A stretch of DNA of 64,000 nt from Haliotis asinina (Eukaryota > Mollusca > Gastropoda > Lepetellida > Haliotidae): positions 29,560,001 to 29,624,000 of the forward strand of contig NC_090291.1 of assembly GCF_037392515.1 (NCBI RefSeq). The letters run 5' to 3'. Both the position numbers and the translations under genes were made by a program. This document shows, one piece after another, positions 47,360-59,849 of this stretch (positions within the stretch are counted from its first letter, which is position 1; each line of letters begins with the position of its first letter). A model generated the notes under the pieces. The model ran no database searches and was not told the DNA's origin. It saw only the letters and a list, made by a program, of their open reading frames with translations.

Positions 47360-47517
47360 CAGAGAGGAACAAATAAAAGATCAGATGAAAATTCAAGTGC
47401 TCCTTCCATTTTTTCCAGTTTTTATCACCAGCTTTGACTAGCGCTTTGGTAATGAAAACTGGAAAATCATAACGGAACACTTGAATGCTCCTGTGATCCT
47501 TTATTTGTTCCTCTCAG
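47360..47517. mobile_element. TA-flanked hairpin MITE, copy 1
   Basis: The ends CAGAGAGGAACAAATAAAAG and the inverted CTGAGAGGAACAAATAAAGG are bordered by TA. Inner arms around the CCAGTTTT / AAAACTGG motif also pair, so the whole unit can fold. It lies in the putative ataxin-1 3' UTR. Confidence 0.65.
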
Positions 47518-50275
47518 TATATTTTGGCACTGCTTCAAAACAGAAAAGACACTTCTTCAGGGCATCCTTCATGTCCAGCAAATAATTATCATAATTTGAA
47601 AACCTCAGTTAAATTTATTCTTTTAGCCTATCATAATTAACCTTTTCGAAATCTGAAGACTTCTTATTGAAGATGTGTCTGTTTTAAACTTGTGTTCTCT
47701 ATCTAACCCAAGTCTGATGATTGACTCTCTAAAATGAGTCTTAGGCATGAATCTTTTCACAATGAAAGCCAAGATTTGTATAATCAGTTTAAGTCCAAAC
47801 TTGCTAACAGTCAATGCCCTGATTGACATGACTGCCTCTCATGAGAGTGTGACATGATCAAAGAGTTACCCAGATCCACACCTTCTTTGGAGCTCATAGC
47901 AAATAAACAAATATGTACAAAAAAATAGCTCATTATATATATAATACTTTATATATATACGATCCTATATACAGCGGTAATCACTGAGTCTGTCAGCTCA
48001 TAATACAGAAAAAGGCATGGTCACCTGATTGATTTATTATTTATTGATCATGTGAAATTGATAACTTTATATCAATCTCATGAAACCGATTACCTGAAAT
48101 TGATTTTATTCAACCAACCTCACAAAATGGATCGCTGGAAATGGATCGTGAAAAAGTTCCATATCAAACCGTATCAGTTATCATTCATATGAAACTGACC
48201 GTTTCATATAGATTATGAAATCAGTCATGATGTTAATGGTTGTTGAAGCCAACCACAGAGGTCATTTGCAAACAAGTTGAGATTTATCAAAACACGAGTG
48301 TATATGTACACACGGGCTGTCCGTCCACTTTACACATATACATAATATTCCTGTACACATATACAACAGTATCAAGTGATCACATATTGGTGATATAACA
48401 TTTTGAGTCGAACAGTTCAAAATGAATACCAAAGCACTTATGAAATGAATGTTGAATGACTTAATGGCAAAGGGAACTCCTGGCAATAAACCTTCAAAAT
48501 CGCATCCCGAAAGCTTATTTGCAAATTCATAACAATTGTGACACATCAAAATCAAATATACCTTGGGATGACACGTGGAGATTATATATTGCGCCTATAA
48601 ATATATGTACTAGGAACCAGTAAAGTGTGCATACAATTCTCTAACTAGTCAACTTAACCTTGTACCCTGCGACCTTGGAGTCACATAAATGGTCAAAAAT
48701 ATTCAGAATGACCCATGACAAATGTGAGAAACGGAATCGGCTCAGAGAGTCTATATCGCACAGAATGAAATGTACACATGAACAATGACAACTACCTGCG
48801 TATTTGTTGCAATTGGGGGATTCATTCGATTCAGTGTCACCAAGAGAGTTGCAGAAATTGAGATTCAATGCAGACGTTCCCTTCGTCAGTAATGTTCCCA
48901 GTGATATCAGTGGGCGAGTGCACAGTCTTAATTCTATCCATGTCAGTCGAGTGAATAAAATATGCAGGGCCTGCATGATCAAGAATGAACCTGAGAGTGT
49001 CATTTCCCTATATATTTGCACACACAAGAAGGTATCACTTCTAGATGGAATTCGGTCTCCAGTTATATACAGGTTATTGCTTGACAATGTAACAATTTCG
49101 TTATGTAAAGGTATAGCATAAAAAGTCCACCTGGTGACTATATTTCTGAATAGAAACAGATATCGAAAGTGATATGAAACAATATTGAATGAAAACAGTG
49201 ATACCTTCCAAACAATAGACTCCTCACTGCACTTTTCTCTTTTCATTTAGTATAACAGTGTTAAAAAGGAAGAGTTTGTAGCACTGTGAGGAGCTGACAA
49301 TAACTGCTATCCCTGAAATTATGATGGCATTGAAAAAATTGAAATGTATAATCCTTATTAATGAATAGTCAATTGTCAAAACTTAATAGGCTTGTATACA
49401 CTATGTTCTTCCATCAGTTGTAAAAACATACACCACTTTGATAATCAGCAGTAACATGCCTTTGTTTCAGTCAGATAATGCAGGCAGCTGTTGTACCTCA
49501 AGGAAGCAAAATCAACCCAGTTCTGGGCAAGATTTCTGTTATATTGCTTAACATGGAAGCAAAGTTCTGCAAGGCAATGACACATGTTTCATAAGACACA
49601 TTTTCCAGGAGTTTTGAGTGTGATACTGTGAGCCATCATTGGGTTGAGCAAATGCTTTTTTCATCCTGTTCGTATCCTGATGTCCTGATTTGATGGCTAA
49701 AAATAGCAGCTATACTCAAAATCGGCCATATTTGTTATGGGGGATGGAGGAACATAGTGGATACTCAGCCAGTAAAATATTGACAATGTTCACGTTTTCA
49801 TTTTCTCACTGCTAACAGTAGAAAATAAAGGAATATTTAAAACAGTTGGGTTAATTGCTAACAGTATGCAGTCACCCAAAGCATTAACTACAAAGGACAA
49901 TCAACTACACAGGTTATTGACAAGTGGATCTAACAAAATGCGGAAGGCACAAACATAACAGCAGCACTACTTAATTGTCTTAAACTTAACATGACAGAAC
50001 GCACAATTAGCAACAGAACTTCATCAATTCCAACAAACGTAACAGTATTCCACATTAGCAACTTGGCACAAAATCTCTATGTACAAATACCACAAAATTC
50101 TCAGTGTCGGTTAACCTCAACTAAATTTCTTAGACCTATGTTGGAAAAGACAGTGATTTAAATTTTAATTCAACATCTCTTCAGCATATTTTAGTCACAG
50201 ATCAGTGAAGGAAAATGCAGACAGAAATGCACATCTTTTTCACCCTTTTAATATATTCGCAAATATTAATATATA

Positions 50276-50443
50276 CTCACAAAAACAAATATGGGAACAC
50301 ATGCAAGTAGAAGTGTTCCTTGATTTATTTCCAGAATTTCACCCACAATGGTATAATTACCTTGTACAAAAACCTGGAAAAAGAAAGAAAAAAAAACCAA
50401 AGACACTTGTACTTTCATGTGTTCCCTTATTTGTTTCCATGAG
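50276..50443. mobile_element. TA-flanked hairpin MITE, copy 2
   Basis: Same family as 47360-47517. The left end is CTCACAAAAACAAATATGGG and the inverted right end is CTCATGGAAACAAATAAGGG, with TA borders. The middle part differs and contains an A-rich tract. Confidence 0.6.
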
Positions 50444-52963
50444 TATGTGCAATCTAAAGATCTATAGATCTAAAGAGCATTATTTTTTACTTTCCTTCTA
50501 TCAGATAGGGGCATATTTAACAAGTCAGAGAAAGGTGTGGGTGTTTGTCTGTTATAGCATGGGATCTGATGTATAACAGCTCGTGCAAGTTTGAAATAAA
50601 TTTAAATTCAAACATAACATTTATCACAAGTCTTTATATAATACAACAGATCTTTCCAAATTATTAAAGCAGATTTATTCAGGGTCATGCTATACTGGGT
50701 AAATAATTCAGTGAAAGGGAGCTGGATGGTTTCTTACTGATTTGGATGAAGTAATATCCTTTTGAGCAAGGTGTGGCAAGCGGATGTCGTGGGCGGGTAA
50801 TTTGGACGCCACAAGGACGATCTTAGACTAGGTGTGCCTGCCAGATATGTTACGATAGATCGTGTCAATAAAACTTATATAGTTTCTTACCAGTGTATCA
50901 TATAACATGTCTTTGAAATCACTGACAAAACGTGTCCTAACTGTACAGATAATAGTGTTATGGTGAACAGTACTGCAGTTTATGTCATGTTGGTGTTATG
51001 TAAAACTGGTCTGCAGAAACAGAAGGCTAATATTTGTAAAATGAGAAACTTGATTAAATTGTGAAGAGGAATGTTGCAGAGTTTGCAGTGAAAATCAAGG
51101 TGGGCTTGCAGATTAGTAATTTCTTAAAGACAGAAATATAAATGAGTTGTCTCCCTTTGACTACATGCATCTCTTCTACCACTTGGACTAATTAATAGCA
51201 GAATTGTCATATTGTGTTATCACAGCTTACCTTAAAAGCACTGATCTGACCAAAAGAAACACCTTTAGAAGTTGACATTACTTTGGACATTTAACTATTG
51301 AAATTTATGTATTTTCTTTCAAAATCATCAATCATGTATGAAACGGATTTCTTATTCAATTTTCATGCAAACAAATCATGAGGTACTGAAATAAGTGCAA
51401 TTTAAAACACATCAAGGAAGTCTTCTTTGAAATATTCTTTGTTCAACAAGATCACTATAATACTCACTCTTATCCCACAGAGGTTACTCTTGTAACATAT
51501 TCCTATGTAACCTCTGTTCTAATACGACCCTTTCATGGCATTATTGTTGTGGATTTGTGATTGGTTGCAATCAGATTTAAAAAGTGATCATTCGCAAAGC
51601 CTCAGCAATTTCCATATACTCTTTGAAAACTAGAACCTCTTCCTCATCACGATGCACAAAAATCTCATCTAGACTGAACCCAGTCATGTAATTGTGGATC
51701 AATGGCCGGCTCCATCACCCTTGTTGATAACAGACAAGATAGCCATTATATATTACAAGTTCCACATCTACAAAACATCTTGTCCATTGATTCCTGCATT
51801 CTATATCATGCTAGTTTCTGCTTTTCAGTTAAACATGAAACACCGGATCTATCCTTTGCATGTTGAACTCCATGGCAGACGCCATACTGGATCTAAGTCG
51901 ATGTAACACATGATCACACTGGATAGAAGGAAAGCAGATAGTTTGTGTTGCAATTTTTGGCCACAAGAGTATTTTATGAGAGACGAGAAATATGGCTGTA
52001 TTAGAACAGAGTTTATTTTGGAAGATATGACTTGAGTAACCACTATCGGAAGATATATGTATGACACTGTAAATCTCACAAAGTAGGCCTTGAAAACACT
52101 CAGCATCAATAGTCTGGGTTTATCTTGAATATTTACAAATAATGAGACAAAGATTTGAGACGCAACAAAAACAAGACTAAAGTGGAAAATTTTTGTTTTC
52201 ACAAAAGAAATTACCAACAGTTCCTAAGACACTGAAGACTTCAATCACTTGGGGTTTTTTTCTTCTCAATTTTATGTTAAACATTCATCATAAATATATG
52301 TTTTTTAAACAAACTTTAACATACTTTATTACACCGAGATAGCAAAAGCATTCATTTCATTCAGAAAGCACTGCAAAAGCATAAATATATGCCTATCATC
52401 AAAATACCAATTTCCAAGTCAGATTTTCAATTTGCAAATATATATGTATGTATATATATATTCAAAAGTTTTTGCAGTTAGAAGTTTATTGAACAGTGAA
52501 AATAGTCTAAAACTGGATGAAAATGATCATAAAATATTCTTTGATACCATATTAACACTTGGATATGTCAACGTTTAAAGATTCAAAGGTAAATATCACA
52601 AAACATACGAGAGTTCTCTCCCCCTGGGACACGAGCTGCTGTGAGATTGAGAAGGCATTCAACAACACATTGTGCAAAAATTAAGGGAATGCATTTACCA
52701 AGAATACATCTGGTTCACAATTTCCATGCTCTTACAGACAAAAATAACATCTCATTATCTGCTTTCAAATTCAAGCAACAATTCTAGCCAAAGAGAAGAG
52801 GACTGCTTTCCCTTAAGTTTTGAAATGAACAGGATTATATCTTTTCAAAAATAAGTGTAACATGTATGACTGCAGGCTACTTTCCATCTTCTTACATACC
52901 ACTGTAGAATATGGCAAAAAACAGGCTGAGATAAACAACTATGTTTGATAGTACAGATATATA

Positions 52964-53117
52964 CTGACAAAAACAAATATAGCAACAGGAAAGTTCAAGT
53001 GCTCCTTTAGCGTTTTCCAGTTTTCATCACCAGCTTTGAGTAAAGCTGTGGAAGGAAGTCTGAGAATAGATAAGGAACACTGCCTTGAAGTAGTGTTCCC
53101 TTATTTGTTTCTTTCAG
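52964..53117. mobile_element. TA-flanked hairpin MITE, copy 3
   Basis: Same family. The left end is CTGACAAAAACAAATATAGC and the inverted right end is CTGAAAGAAACAAATAAGGG, with TA borders. The inner block CAAGTGCTCCTT then CCAGTTTTCATCACCAGCTT is shared almost exactly with copy 1. Confidence 0.65.
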
Positions 53118-53791
53118 TATATAACCAGCCTATTTCAGTCTGAACAGACTAAATCACTCCTGTTAGTCATTTTATAATACCAAATATTAGGTGGGTGTCT
53201 TTTTCATATATTTTTCAGCATACTTCACAGTTTTCATGACCTCAAAATTTAATTTCAGAAAAATTATAATCACTATTGATAAAATCTTACCAAAAAATTG
53301 TTCTGACATGAGTCATACTAAGCCAATTCTTACCAATTCATTGATCTGAGTGACAGTTTTAACATTCTTAACACAGAAGGTATGCTTCGCAGATGCTTAC
53401 ACCTGGAACTTACATTTTGGTTCATGATGCCTACAGACAATGAACAGGGAGGATTTATTGTTCATAGATGTCCCACTTATAGTTGAAAATGATATAACAA
53501 ACAATGTATAACTGCCACAGTATTATCTGGTATCATTCATATCCTTCTGTTGAAGAAAGGCACTCTACTACTGTTGTGTGTTCACCCTGGCAGCCACTCC
53601 GGGTTCGGATGGGAGTGTCCCTGATACCGCATCTCCACGGAAATTAGTTGTGGTGGCTTTGTTTCCGCTGACAACAGCAAACATACAAGTATCTCTGGTG
53701 ATTCTACCATCAAGCCTACCAAAGGAGGGATTTGTACACGATTATGGCTGTATGAATAATGTAAACACCGAACATTCACTTAAGTCACTGA

Positions 53792-54256
53792 TCAATTGGA
53801 TTCTGGTTTTGTGTCCTCAGACCTTTCCTGTTCCGATTCGGAATCAACGCTAACCTGATCTGGGGCAGACCAGCGTCGTTTTCGGGGGAGATGGGAGTCA
53901 CCTTCTGATTCAGATGATTGACAGGTGGCCTGGTGAGCAGGCGACCTTGAACTATGTAAATGAGTGGTTGTTACAGTGTCTGAAAAGGTCACTGTATGGC
54001 CTTGGTGACCTTGACCCTGATGTGCTTTTTCTTCGGGTGGCGACTCCCTTTCACAAGCTTCACTTTGACTCTGTTGTTGGCTTATTTCCGCTGCTTTGAG
54101 GGGCACATCCTTGTGAGTGAGGGATATGCACACATCTCCCACAGACAATTTGTGACACTCAAGTCCATATCGGTGGAGAGTCCTTTCTGCCGAGCACGAA
54201 GACCAGCCTCGTCCAAACACAAAAAATGGATGCTCCATCGTTGCTTCCACTGTCAC
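53792..54256 (-). CDS. ATXN1: Ataxin-1 family protein, last coding exon (partial gene)
   Basis: Ataxin-1 is a nuclear co-repressor that binds Capicua through its AXH domain. This exon starts at acceptor GGCTTACAG just above 54256 and encodes 154 aa ending in a stop at 53792. Residues 1-50 are the second half of an AXH domain (EHPFFVFGRGWSSC, KLSVGDVCISLTHKD). Residues 51-124 are low complexity, rich in Ser, Gln and Glu. Residues 125-132 are RKRRWSAP, identical to the vertebrate nuclear-localisation, 14-3-3 and U2AF65-binding motif. Its Ser130 corresponds to human Ser776. The protein ends about 22 residues after this motif and lacks the vertebrate tail IPQEVKICIEGRSN. In vertebrates the larger coding exon precedes this one. 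I see no first half of the AXH domain between 54257 and 64000, so it should lie outside the window. Symbol is family-level: ATXN1 and ATXN1L share this exon. Confidence 0.9.
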   Translation of the reverse strand: MTVEATMEHPFFVFGRGWSSCSAERTLHRYGLECHKLSVGDVCISLTHKDVPLKAAEISQQQSQSEACERESPPEEKAHQGQGHQGHTVTFSDTVTTTHLHSSRSPAHQATCQSSESEGDSHLPRKRRWSAPDQVSVDSESEQERSEDTKPESN

Positions 54257-54326
54257 CTGTAAGCCCAAAAAGAAAATCCATTAATACTGTGATAACTGCA
54301 ATGGAAATTCTGTTCACTTAGTACAC

Positions 54327-54575
54327 AGTGAGTCAGTGAATGAGTTTGGTTGTATGCTGCTCTCAGCAATATTCCAGTTATCTGGTGGCAGCCTGTAAAT
54401 ACTGAAGTCCGGACAAGGCAATCCAGTGATCAATGGCATGAGCACTGACCAAAGAAAATGGGATATGATGACATGTGTCAACCAAGTTAGTGAGTCTGAC
54501 CACCCAATCCTGTTAGTCGCCTCTTACAGCGTGGGTTACTGAAGATCATTTCCAACTCGGATCTTCATGGGTCCT
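54327..54575 (-). repeat. SINE family A in ataxin-1 upstream intron
   Basis: GTGAGTCAGTGAATGAGTTT, then CTCAGCAATATTCCAG, then TCCTGTTAGTCGCCTCTTAC and GGATCTTCATGGG. It lies about 70 bases upstream of the ataxin-1 exon. Confidence 0.75.
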
Positions 54576-55974
54576 TTGTAAACAGTGAAAATCACATTTG
54601 TACCGAGTTCGTCACTTTGTTAACACTGAATTGTCAAAACGAATAATGAATTTATCATACTTTAGAAATTAAGTTGATCACCTTGTGTCAATGAATTAAT
54701 CACCCTGAATCAACCATTAACAGACCCATGACTTATTTAAGAAAGACTTCTTCACTATGCACGTCAAAATAATTTAAGTGGAAAGACTTACAAAACTACA
54801 TTTTAATGAAATAAATTATAAGGAATAACAAATCATGCAATGAGAGCAACTCCAATGCACCTTAGCAAAATAAACCTCACATATCTAAAAAAAAACTTTT
54901 TTGTAACTGGTGGGCAGTATTTTATCCCTCTTTCTACAATTTGAAATCTACATCTGTGGCCAATCACTGTCTACAAGTTGAAGCAACACCCAAAATAAAA
55001 CAAATTTAAACTGAGCCACATGTATGGCATACTGAAATGGTGTATTAATGACCACAGTCAGAAACCCCTGCAGACATAAACCATGGTGTTGCAGACAGTT
55101 AATATAATGAAACAGAAATCGTGAGATGGTTTAGACAATTATTTCACAGTAACATTTATACCACGAACAACGCCTCCAGCAACACAACTTAGACGAGTCA
55201 TGCTTTGTATTCTTCTGAAGGCTTCACTTTTTGAGATTCAAAAGAAAAAAACCCAGTTAAACCAGTCTACCAGTAACTCACCTCTCTATGTGGACAGTGC
55301 TTTAGTACTGGTTAAACAATATACCATCATTTAGAATACTGACACATTGAATACTGGTATATTCTGGGTATGAAACTCCCAAAAATTTCAACTGAGGACT
55401 GGTTAGATGTAAAACTTGTGAGCCTTGATCAAAACTTGCCAGCCCACAAAAAACATACTAATCATACATCTAAATTTTAACGCAACCTACGGGCAGGTGA
55501 ATTTGAGAATCTGGCTGTCTGTATTGATGATAATTTTTGAAGATAACCTGGGAGGTTGGAGCAGACAGGTATTTCAAACTCTGATATATTGTATTTTTCA
55601 AATTCGTGCACATTTTCATCTGATTTGTAATGTTTACATAAGTCAAACTAAAATTAAGTGAATCAGAAAGAAGCAACTGATAAGAGATGGAAAATGTGAA
55701 ATTCATTATTTGTGATCAGCTCCTAGTATGTGTGTGTATTACACATACCTTGTCACCATCACAACATCAAGCAGCAGCCCAGATTCTATTCTGATACATG
55801 GGGGTGGGAAGGGATGGCTGATTTATTGACACACCATGACAACACATCCTTCTGAACATGCAATGAAATAATGCATGCCATAGACTGGCCTCCGTATCAC
55901 TATAGATGCATCATTGCTGCAATGAACTGTAAAGTCACGCCTATACACATCACTATGAGTGGGCGAGAACAGGA

Positions 55975-56125
55975 CACTAGCGAATGCACAAGTTGGGTTT
56001 TACACCGCTTTTTGTCCGTGGGACACCAGAAATGGGCTTCACACAATTAGCATGTTTGGAATTGAACTCGGATCTTTGGTATGACGAATTGTCACTATAA
56101 CCACTAGTCCACCTCACTGCCTAAG
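55975..56125 (-). repeat. SINE family B, partial
   Basis: GGACACCAGAAATGGGCTTC, then GAATTGAACTCGGATCTTTGG and CCACTAGTCCACCTCACTG. The 3' tail is degraded. Confidence 0.6.
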
Positions 56126-56179
56126 TGCAATAGTGCAATAGTGGGGCAAGACACTGCGGAAAGTGCTTGTTTTTTTCTG

Positions 56180-56410
56180 GTTAATGCCGTCCTCAGTACT
56201 AATCTAACTATATAGAATATAAGTTTGTAAAGGAAAAGTCTGGACCTGACAATCACAACATTGACATCATGATCATCAATCAATGCAACTGGGATACAAT
56301 GAATTGTGTCAACCAAGTCAGCAAGCCTGACAAACCAATACCGTTAGTCACCTCTTATGACAAGCATGGGTTACTGAAGATCAATTCTATCCCAGATCTT
56401 CACGGCTTGA
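56180..56410 (-). repeat. SINE family A, diverged
   Basis: The tail is poor, but AACTGGGATACAATG, GTCAACCAAGTCAGCAAGCC and CCGTTAGTCACCTCTTATGA are clear family blocks. Confidence 0.6.
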
Positions 56411-57609
56411 TCATGGGAAGTAAAACAGATCAAATCATTTTATCAAATGCATAAGCAAAAGCTGGGTCCTAACAGACCAAAGATCAATGGTTGAACCTGA
56501 GATAAGCATATCCTGATATGGCCAAGAAGAACAACTCTACTTTGGGTGTGCTAAATCATTGACTGAGTGAGAAGGGATGACGATGTGCAAGAAACTTGAC
56601 ACATTTTTCATAAACATTTAGAGAGAGGTAATGTATTTTTTTTATTTATAAACAACAAAAGAGATGAGGCAGGGAGTTTTTTTTGTTTATTTTAGTAGGA
56701 CCAACAAACACATGTGGGTGATCAAAGAAATCAAATCTTTAATACAGAGTCAGTAGCAGGGATGGGTACCATCGCAGAATCTAACCCTGATTGTTTGGTG
56801 TGAAACAGACTAGTGCTTGTTTCTGAATATATATGATTTTGATTATAAATTGAAAAGGAGCCCCAGGGGAAAGAAAGCAAGACTCGTTTCACTTAGGGCT
56901 TAGGCACTGCAGGGAGGGCTAGGCTGTCTGGAAAAAAATATTGTTCAGGGACCGTGATAAAGACTAAATGTGAAACATAAATGCTTCAACCTCAAAGTCA
57001 ACAAAAATATACTTGACCTATATCATCGGGTTCATTTATGATTTTACCATCAGATTCAGTTCAAGACAAAAGACATTTCAATGTAAATCATTCTTAATGG
57101 CATCCAGAGATTCAGACTGAAAGAAGGCGGATGAGAACAGAATACTGACTACATCTTCTAATTCTGTATGAGTGCAACAAATACCAAGTAGTCATATCCT
57201 CTCACAAATTCCTTCCTGCGAACTGGATCCGTGATTGACGAGCGACGTCAATAGTTGTCTTTCTCTTGCGTTATTTCCGCTAATTATCTGATCAGCATCC
57301 GTACAGGAAGAATAGTGATCGGGATGTCCAAAGTGATACTAGTGGCCTGCAACTGCTGCTGCGTCGTCACATCTTCCTTGTCCTTATCTTTGAGAAACAA
57401 CGTATTTGTGATCACAGGACTCACAACCTTGATGTCAATAAAGTTTCAGGATACAAATACTGTAAACAACTGCAGGATTTACAGCTCAGAAAGCTTTAGC
57501 AGCTACAGCAGAAAAGTGTCCTCCATTTCACTAAATATCCGGCATTGCTTAGTAAAAGCTGCTCACATTTTGAAGGGAAAACTACCTGTTACAATAATCC
57601 TTGCTTGAA

Positions 57610-57815
57610 GTGAGTGAGTGAGTGAGTTTAGTTTTACGCCAAACTCAGCAATATTCCAGCTATATGGCGGCAGTCTGTAAATAATCAAGTCTGGACCAGA
57701 CAATCCTGTGACCAACAGCATGAGCATCCATCTGCGCAATTACAATGAGCATAGTTGCCTTTTATGGCATGGGTTGCTGAAGGCCTATTCTATCCTAGGA
57801 CCTTCATGGGTCGCT
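57610..57815 (-). repeat. SINE family A
   Basis: (GTGA)n, then GTTTAGTTTTACGCCAAACT and CAGCAATATTCCAGCTATAT, with the central block deleted, ending CCTAGGACCTTCATGGGTC. Confidence 0.8.
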
Positions 57816-57944
57816 TTAAATGAACTGTTCAATAGACACAGAGCTATGAACAAACAATGCCATTCAGAAAGTGCTCCAATGTAACATATGTTATATTTGG
57901 AAGTGAGGATTCTAGTACTTTTCTTGTGTTGAGGTTCATCTGCT

Positions 57945-58030
57945 AAGCGGGTTAAGTTGTCTGATTTGTGTGCTGCCGATTAATGTCCTTAATCTGAGGT
58001 TGTGGTTTCGAATCCCAGACAGGACTCAAA
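57945..58030 (+). repeat. tRNA-like SINE head or tRNA relic
   Basis: CTGCTAAGCGGGTTAAGTTG, and about 45 bases on a B-box-like GGTTTCGAATCCC, give Pol III promoter spacing. No cloverleaf was worked out, and it differs from family B. Confidence 0.35.
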
Positions 58031-58059
58031 TCTGTAATTTACTAAGAAAGCATTAGGTC

Positions 58060-58405
58060 ACTCAGGAAAGATGGTGGCACAAATTCAGACAGGTGACAGT
58101 GGAAAGATGATACCACAAATTATCCAGGTCACACATGAAAGATGGTGACACAAATTCACCGAGGTCACAGTGGCAAGATGGTGACACACATTCAGGCATG
58201 TCACATAGGCAAGATGGTGACACACATTTAGTCAGTTCACACAGGAAAAATTGAGACACACATTCAGTCTGATCACACAGGAGACATGGTGACACAAAAT
58301 CAGACAGGTCACAAGGAACATATGGTGACACATTCAGACAGTTCACAGGGCAAAGATGATGAAACACATTCATAAAGGTCACAGCGGACTCATGTGTGAC
58401 ACAAA
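58060..58405. repeat. 36-bp minisatellite, about 9 copies
   Basis: Unit CACACAGGAAAGATGGTGAC then ACACATTCAGACAGGT, diverged between copies. The 36-base period keeps the minus strand open with a 12-residue periodicity, which I take as incidental. Confidence 0.85.
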
Positions 58406-59849
58406 TTTTTATGCATGCCATTAACTTATAATTGTTTCAGGGCTTTAAATAATTCAGTTGTTTTAAAAGAAATGTGTGCTGTTACCTTCAATAGACAGTT
58501 GTCTGCATTATATATTCAGGAAATTCAACAGCCAAACACTGAATTCTTTCATTTATGATTAACCTGACTTAATTCAATATCTCTATTACTGAGTTTAAAG
58601 CATAAATGCTATACAACTGTCCTGGGTACAGAGTCCTGGGTTGAGTTCATACTGATGTCACACATATACACATGGCCAAAGATTTCATATTCCTGTATTT
58701 GTCATCATCATTACTAACATGCCATGCATTACACTGAAGTGTCACTGGGCAGAGGCAGGTAACTCTGCTGTTTCCCAAGAACAATGAGAAGTTTTGAAGA
58801 AGATGGAAAAAGCTACCACAACCAGAGACCTCTAGCCTATGAAGAAGCTGTACATTACAAGGAACTGTCAATGTTGGTGTACAATGATTAACTCAAAATG
58901 AAACTGAACTACACTGAACAGACACATAAATTTTGCAGTTGGTACATATGTTGTATTTCGTATTTTTCTTACTCAGTGAAGTAAAGATTCTTGAACTAGT
59001 ATTTTTCAGTTCAGTATTGTGAAGGATTTGAACCCACCCTTTCAGAGAAAGACACTAAATTGCCAGAACATAAAAGCGATCTCACCTGCTCAGCCACTGC
59101 AACTTTCAGAAAAATATATCTGACAACTTGGGCTGGGACAGTTCTAAATTTTCAACCCGAATACCCCTGGCCCTATTACCCTACCCAAATATCTCATATG
59201 TTACTTCCTGACCTAAAATTTCAAAGAAATGGCACTATATTCTTTGGTATTTTATTCAAAAGAAGTGACGGTAGGTTATGTCTAAATCATCAAAGACAAC
59301 ACAAACTTTTAATCACAAAAGGAAAACATATTACACTGGTTAATCTGTTAGTCACATGATGATAACAGGTCCAAGTAATGCGATGGGTACCAGGCCCAAC
59401 TCATTACCCATCCATTCCCAATATCCAGGTTACCTGTCACAACCCTACAGACAACCAGTAGACCACATACTTTGTGTACCCCTCTTACAAGTACTCATAC
59501 ATTTGAAATGGAGATGTTGTTTCTTTTTCAAATCACCTTATATCTACGTGACTAAAAACTGTGATTGTACATGATAGGGTGGCTGCAAGATGATTGATAG
59601 GTTAAATGTAGTCAGTGGAGAGTGTCATCCTGAGGAATATGCCCACTTCTCTCAAGAAAAAGGAAATATTTCGTCTGAAGATGATACCTTTTTCTCCACT
59701 TTGAAACTTAAATATCGCAATGCACTTGACATTGTTAAATGACATGTCACTGCCATAATCTGTGCTTCCTGGTGTTATATACAGGGACATGATGTCATAC
59801 AGTGAAAGAAGGAACAATAATCCTTTGACTGCTACTTCTTGATTCGGAT
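58406..59849. other. Ataxin-1 upstream region, nothing recognised
   Basis: Ordinary AT-rich sequence without gene motifs, between two minisatellites. Confidence 0.35.

Larger units (their letters stand above)
45440..53791 (-). other. Probable long 3' UTR of the ataxin-1 gene
   Basis: About 8.3 kb follow the ataxin-1 stop with no recognisable gene, no SINE and no DIRS or LINE debris, in contrast to the rest of the window. Vertebrate ATXN1 is known for a 3' UTR of roughly 7 kb, so a long UTR is expected. On the transcribed strand I count six Pumilio-type motifs TGTANATA (47354-47361, 47912-47919, 47966-47973, 48303-48310, 49064-49071, 50078-50085). Three hairpin MITE copies lie inside. An AATAAA signal on the minus strand at 45465-45460 is a plausible end. 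Earlier AATAAA hexamers occur too, so shorter isoforms are likely. A 201-codon open frame at 49246-48641 is unexplained. Confidence 0.5.
54576..57609. other. Ataxin-1 upstream intron, no exon recognised
   Basis: Apart from two SINEs (55975-56410) I see no AXH-coding exon. A minus-strand stretch at about 57430-57285 is open for roughly 50 codons and has GC-richer, coding-like composition, but it matches no family I know. Confidence 0.4.

Noticed and set aside
57255-57608. Plus-strand 117-codon frame and opposite minus-strand open stretch
   Set aside because: Neither strand gives a recognisable domain, and the minus stretch lacks a start and clear splice sites. Kept only as a note in the intron entry.
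57945-58030. Possible functional tRNA gene
   Set aside because: B-box-like sequence is present but no cloverleaf could be supported. Listed only as a SINE or tRNA relic.
58062-58421. Minus-strand 119-codon frame with a Cys-rich 12-residue repeat
   Set aside because: The periodicity follows from the 36-base minisatellite. Units are diverged without coding constraint and no signal peptide or family is evident.
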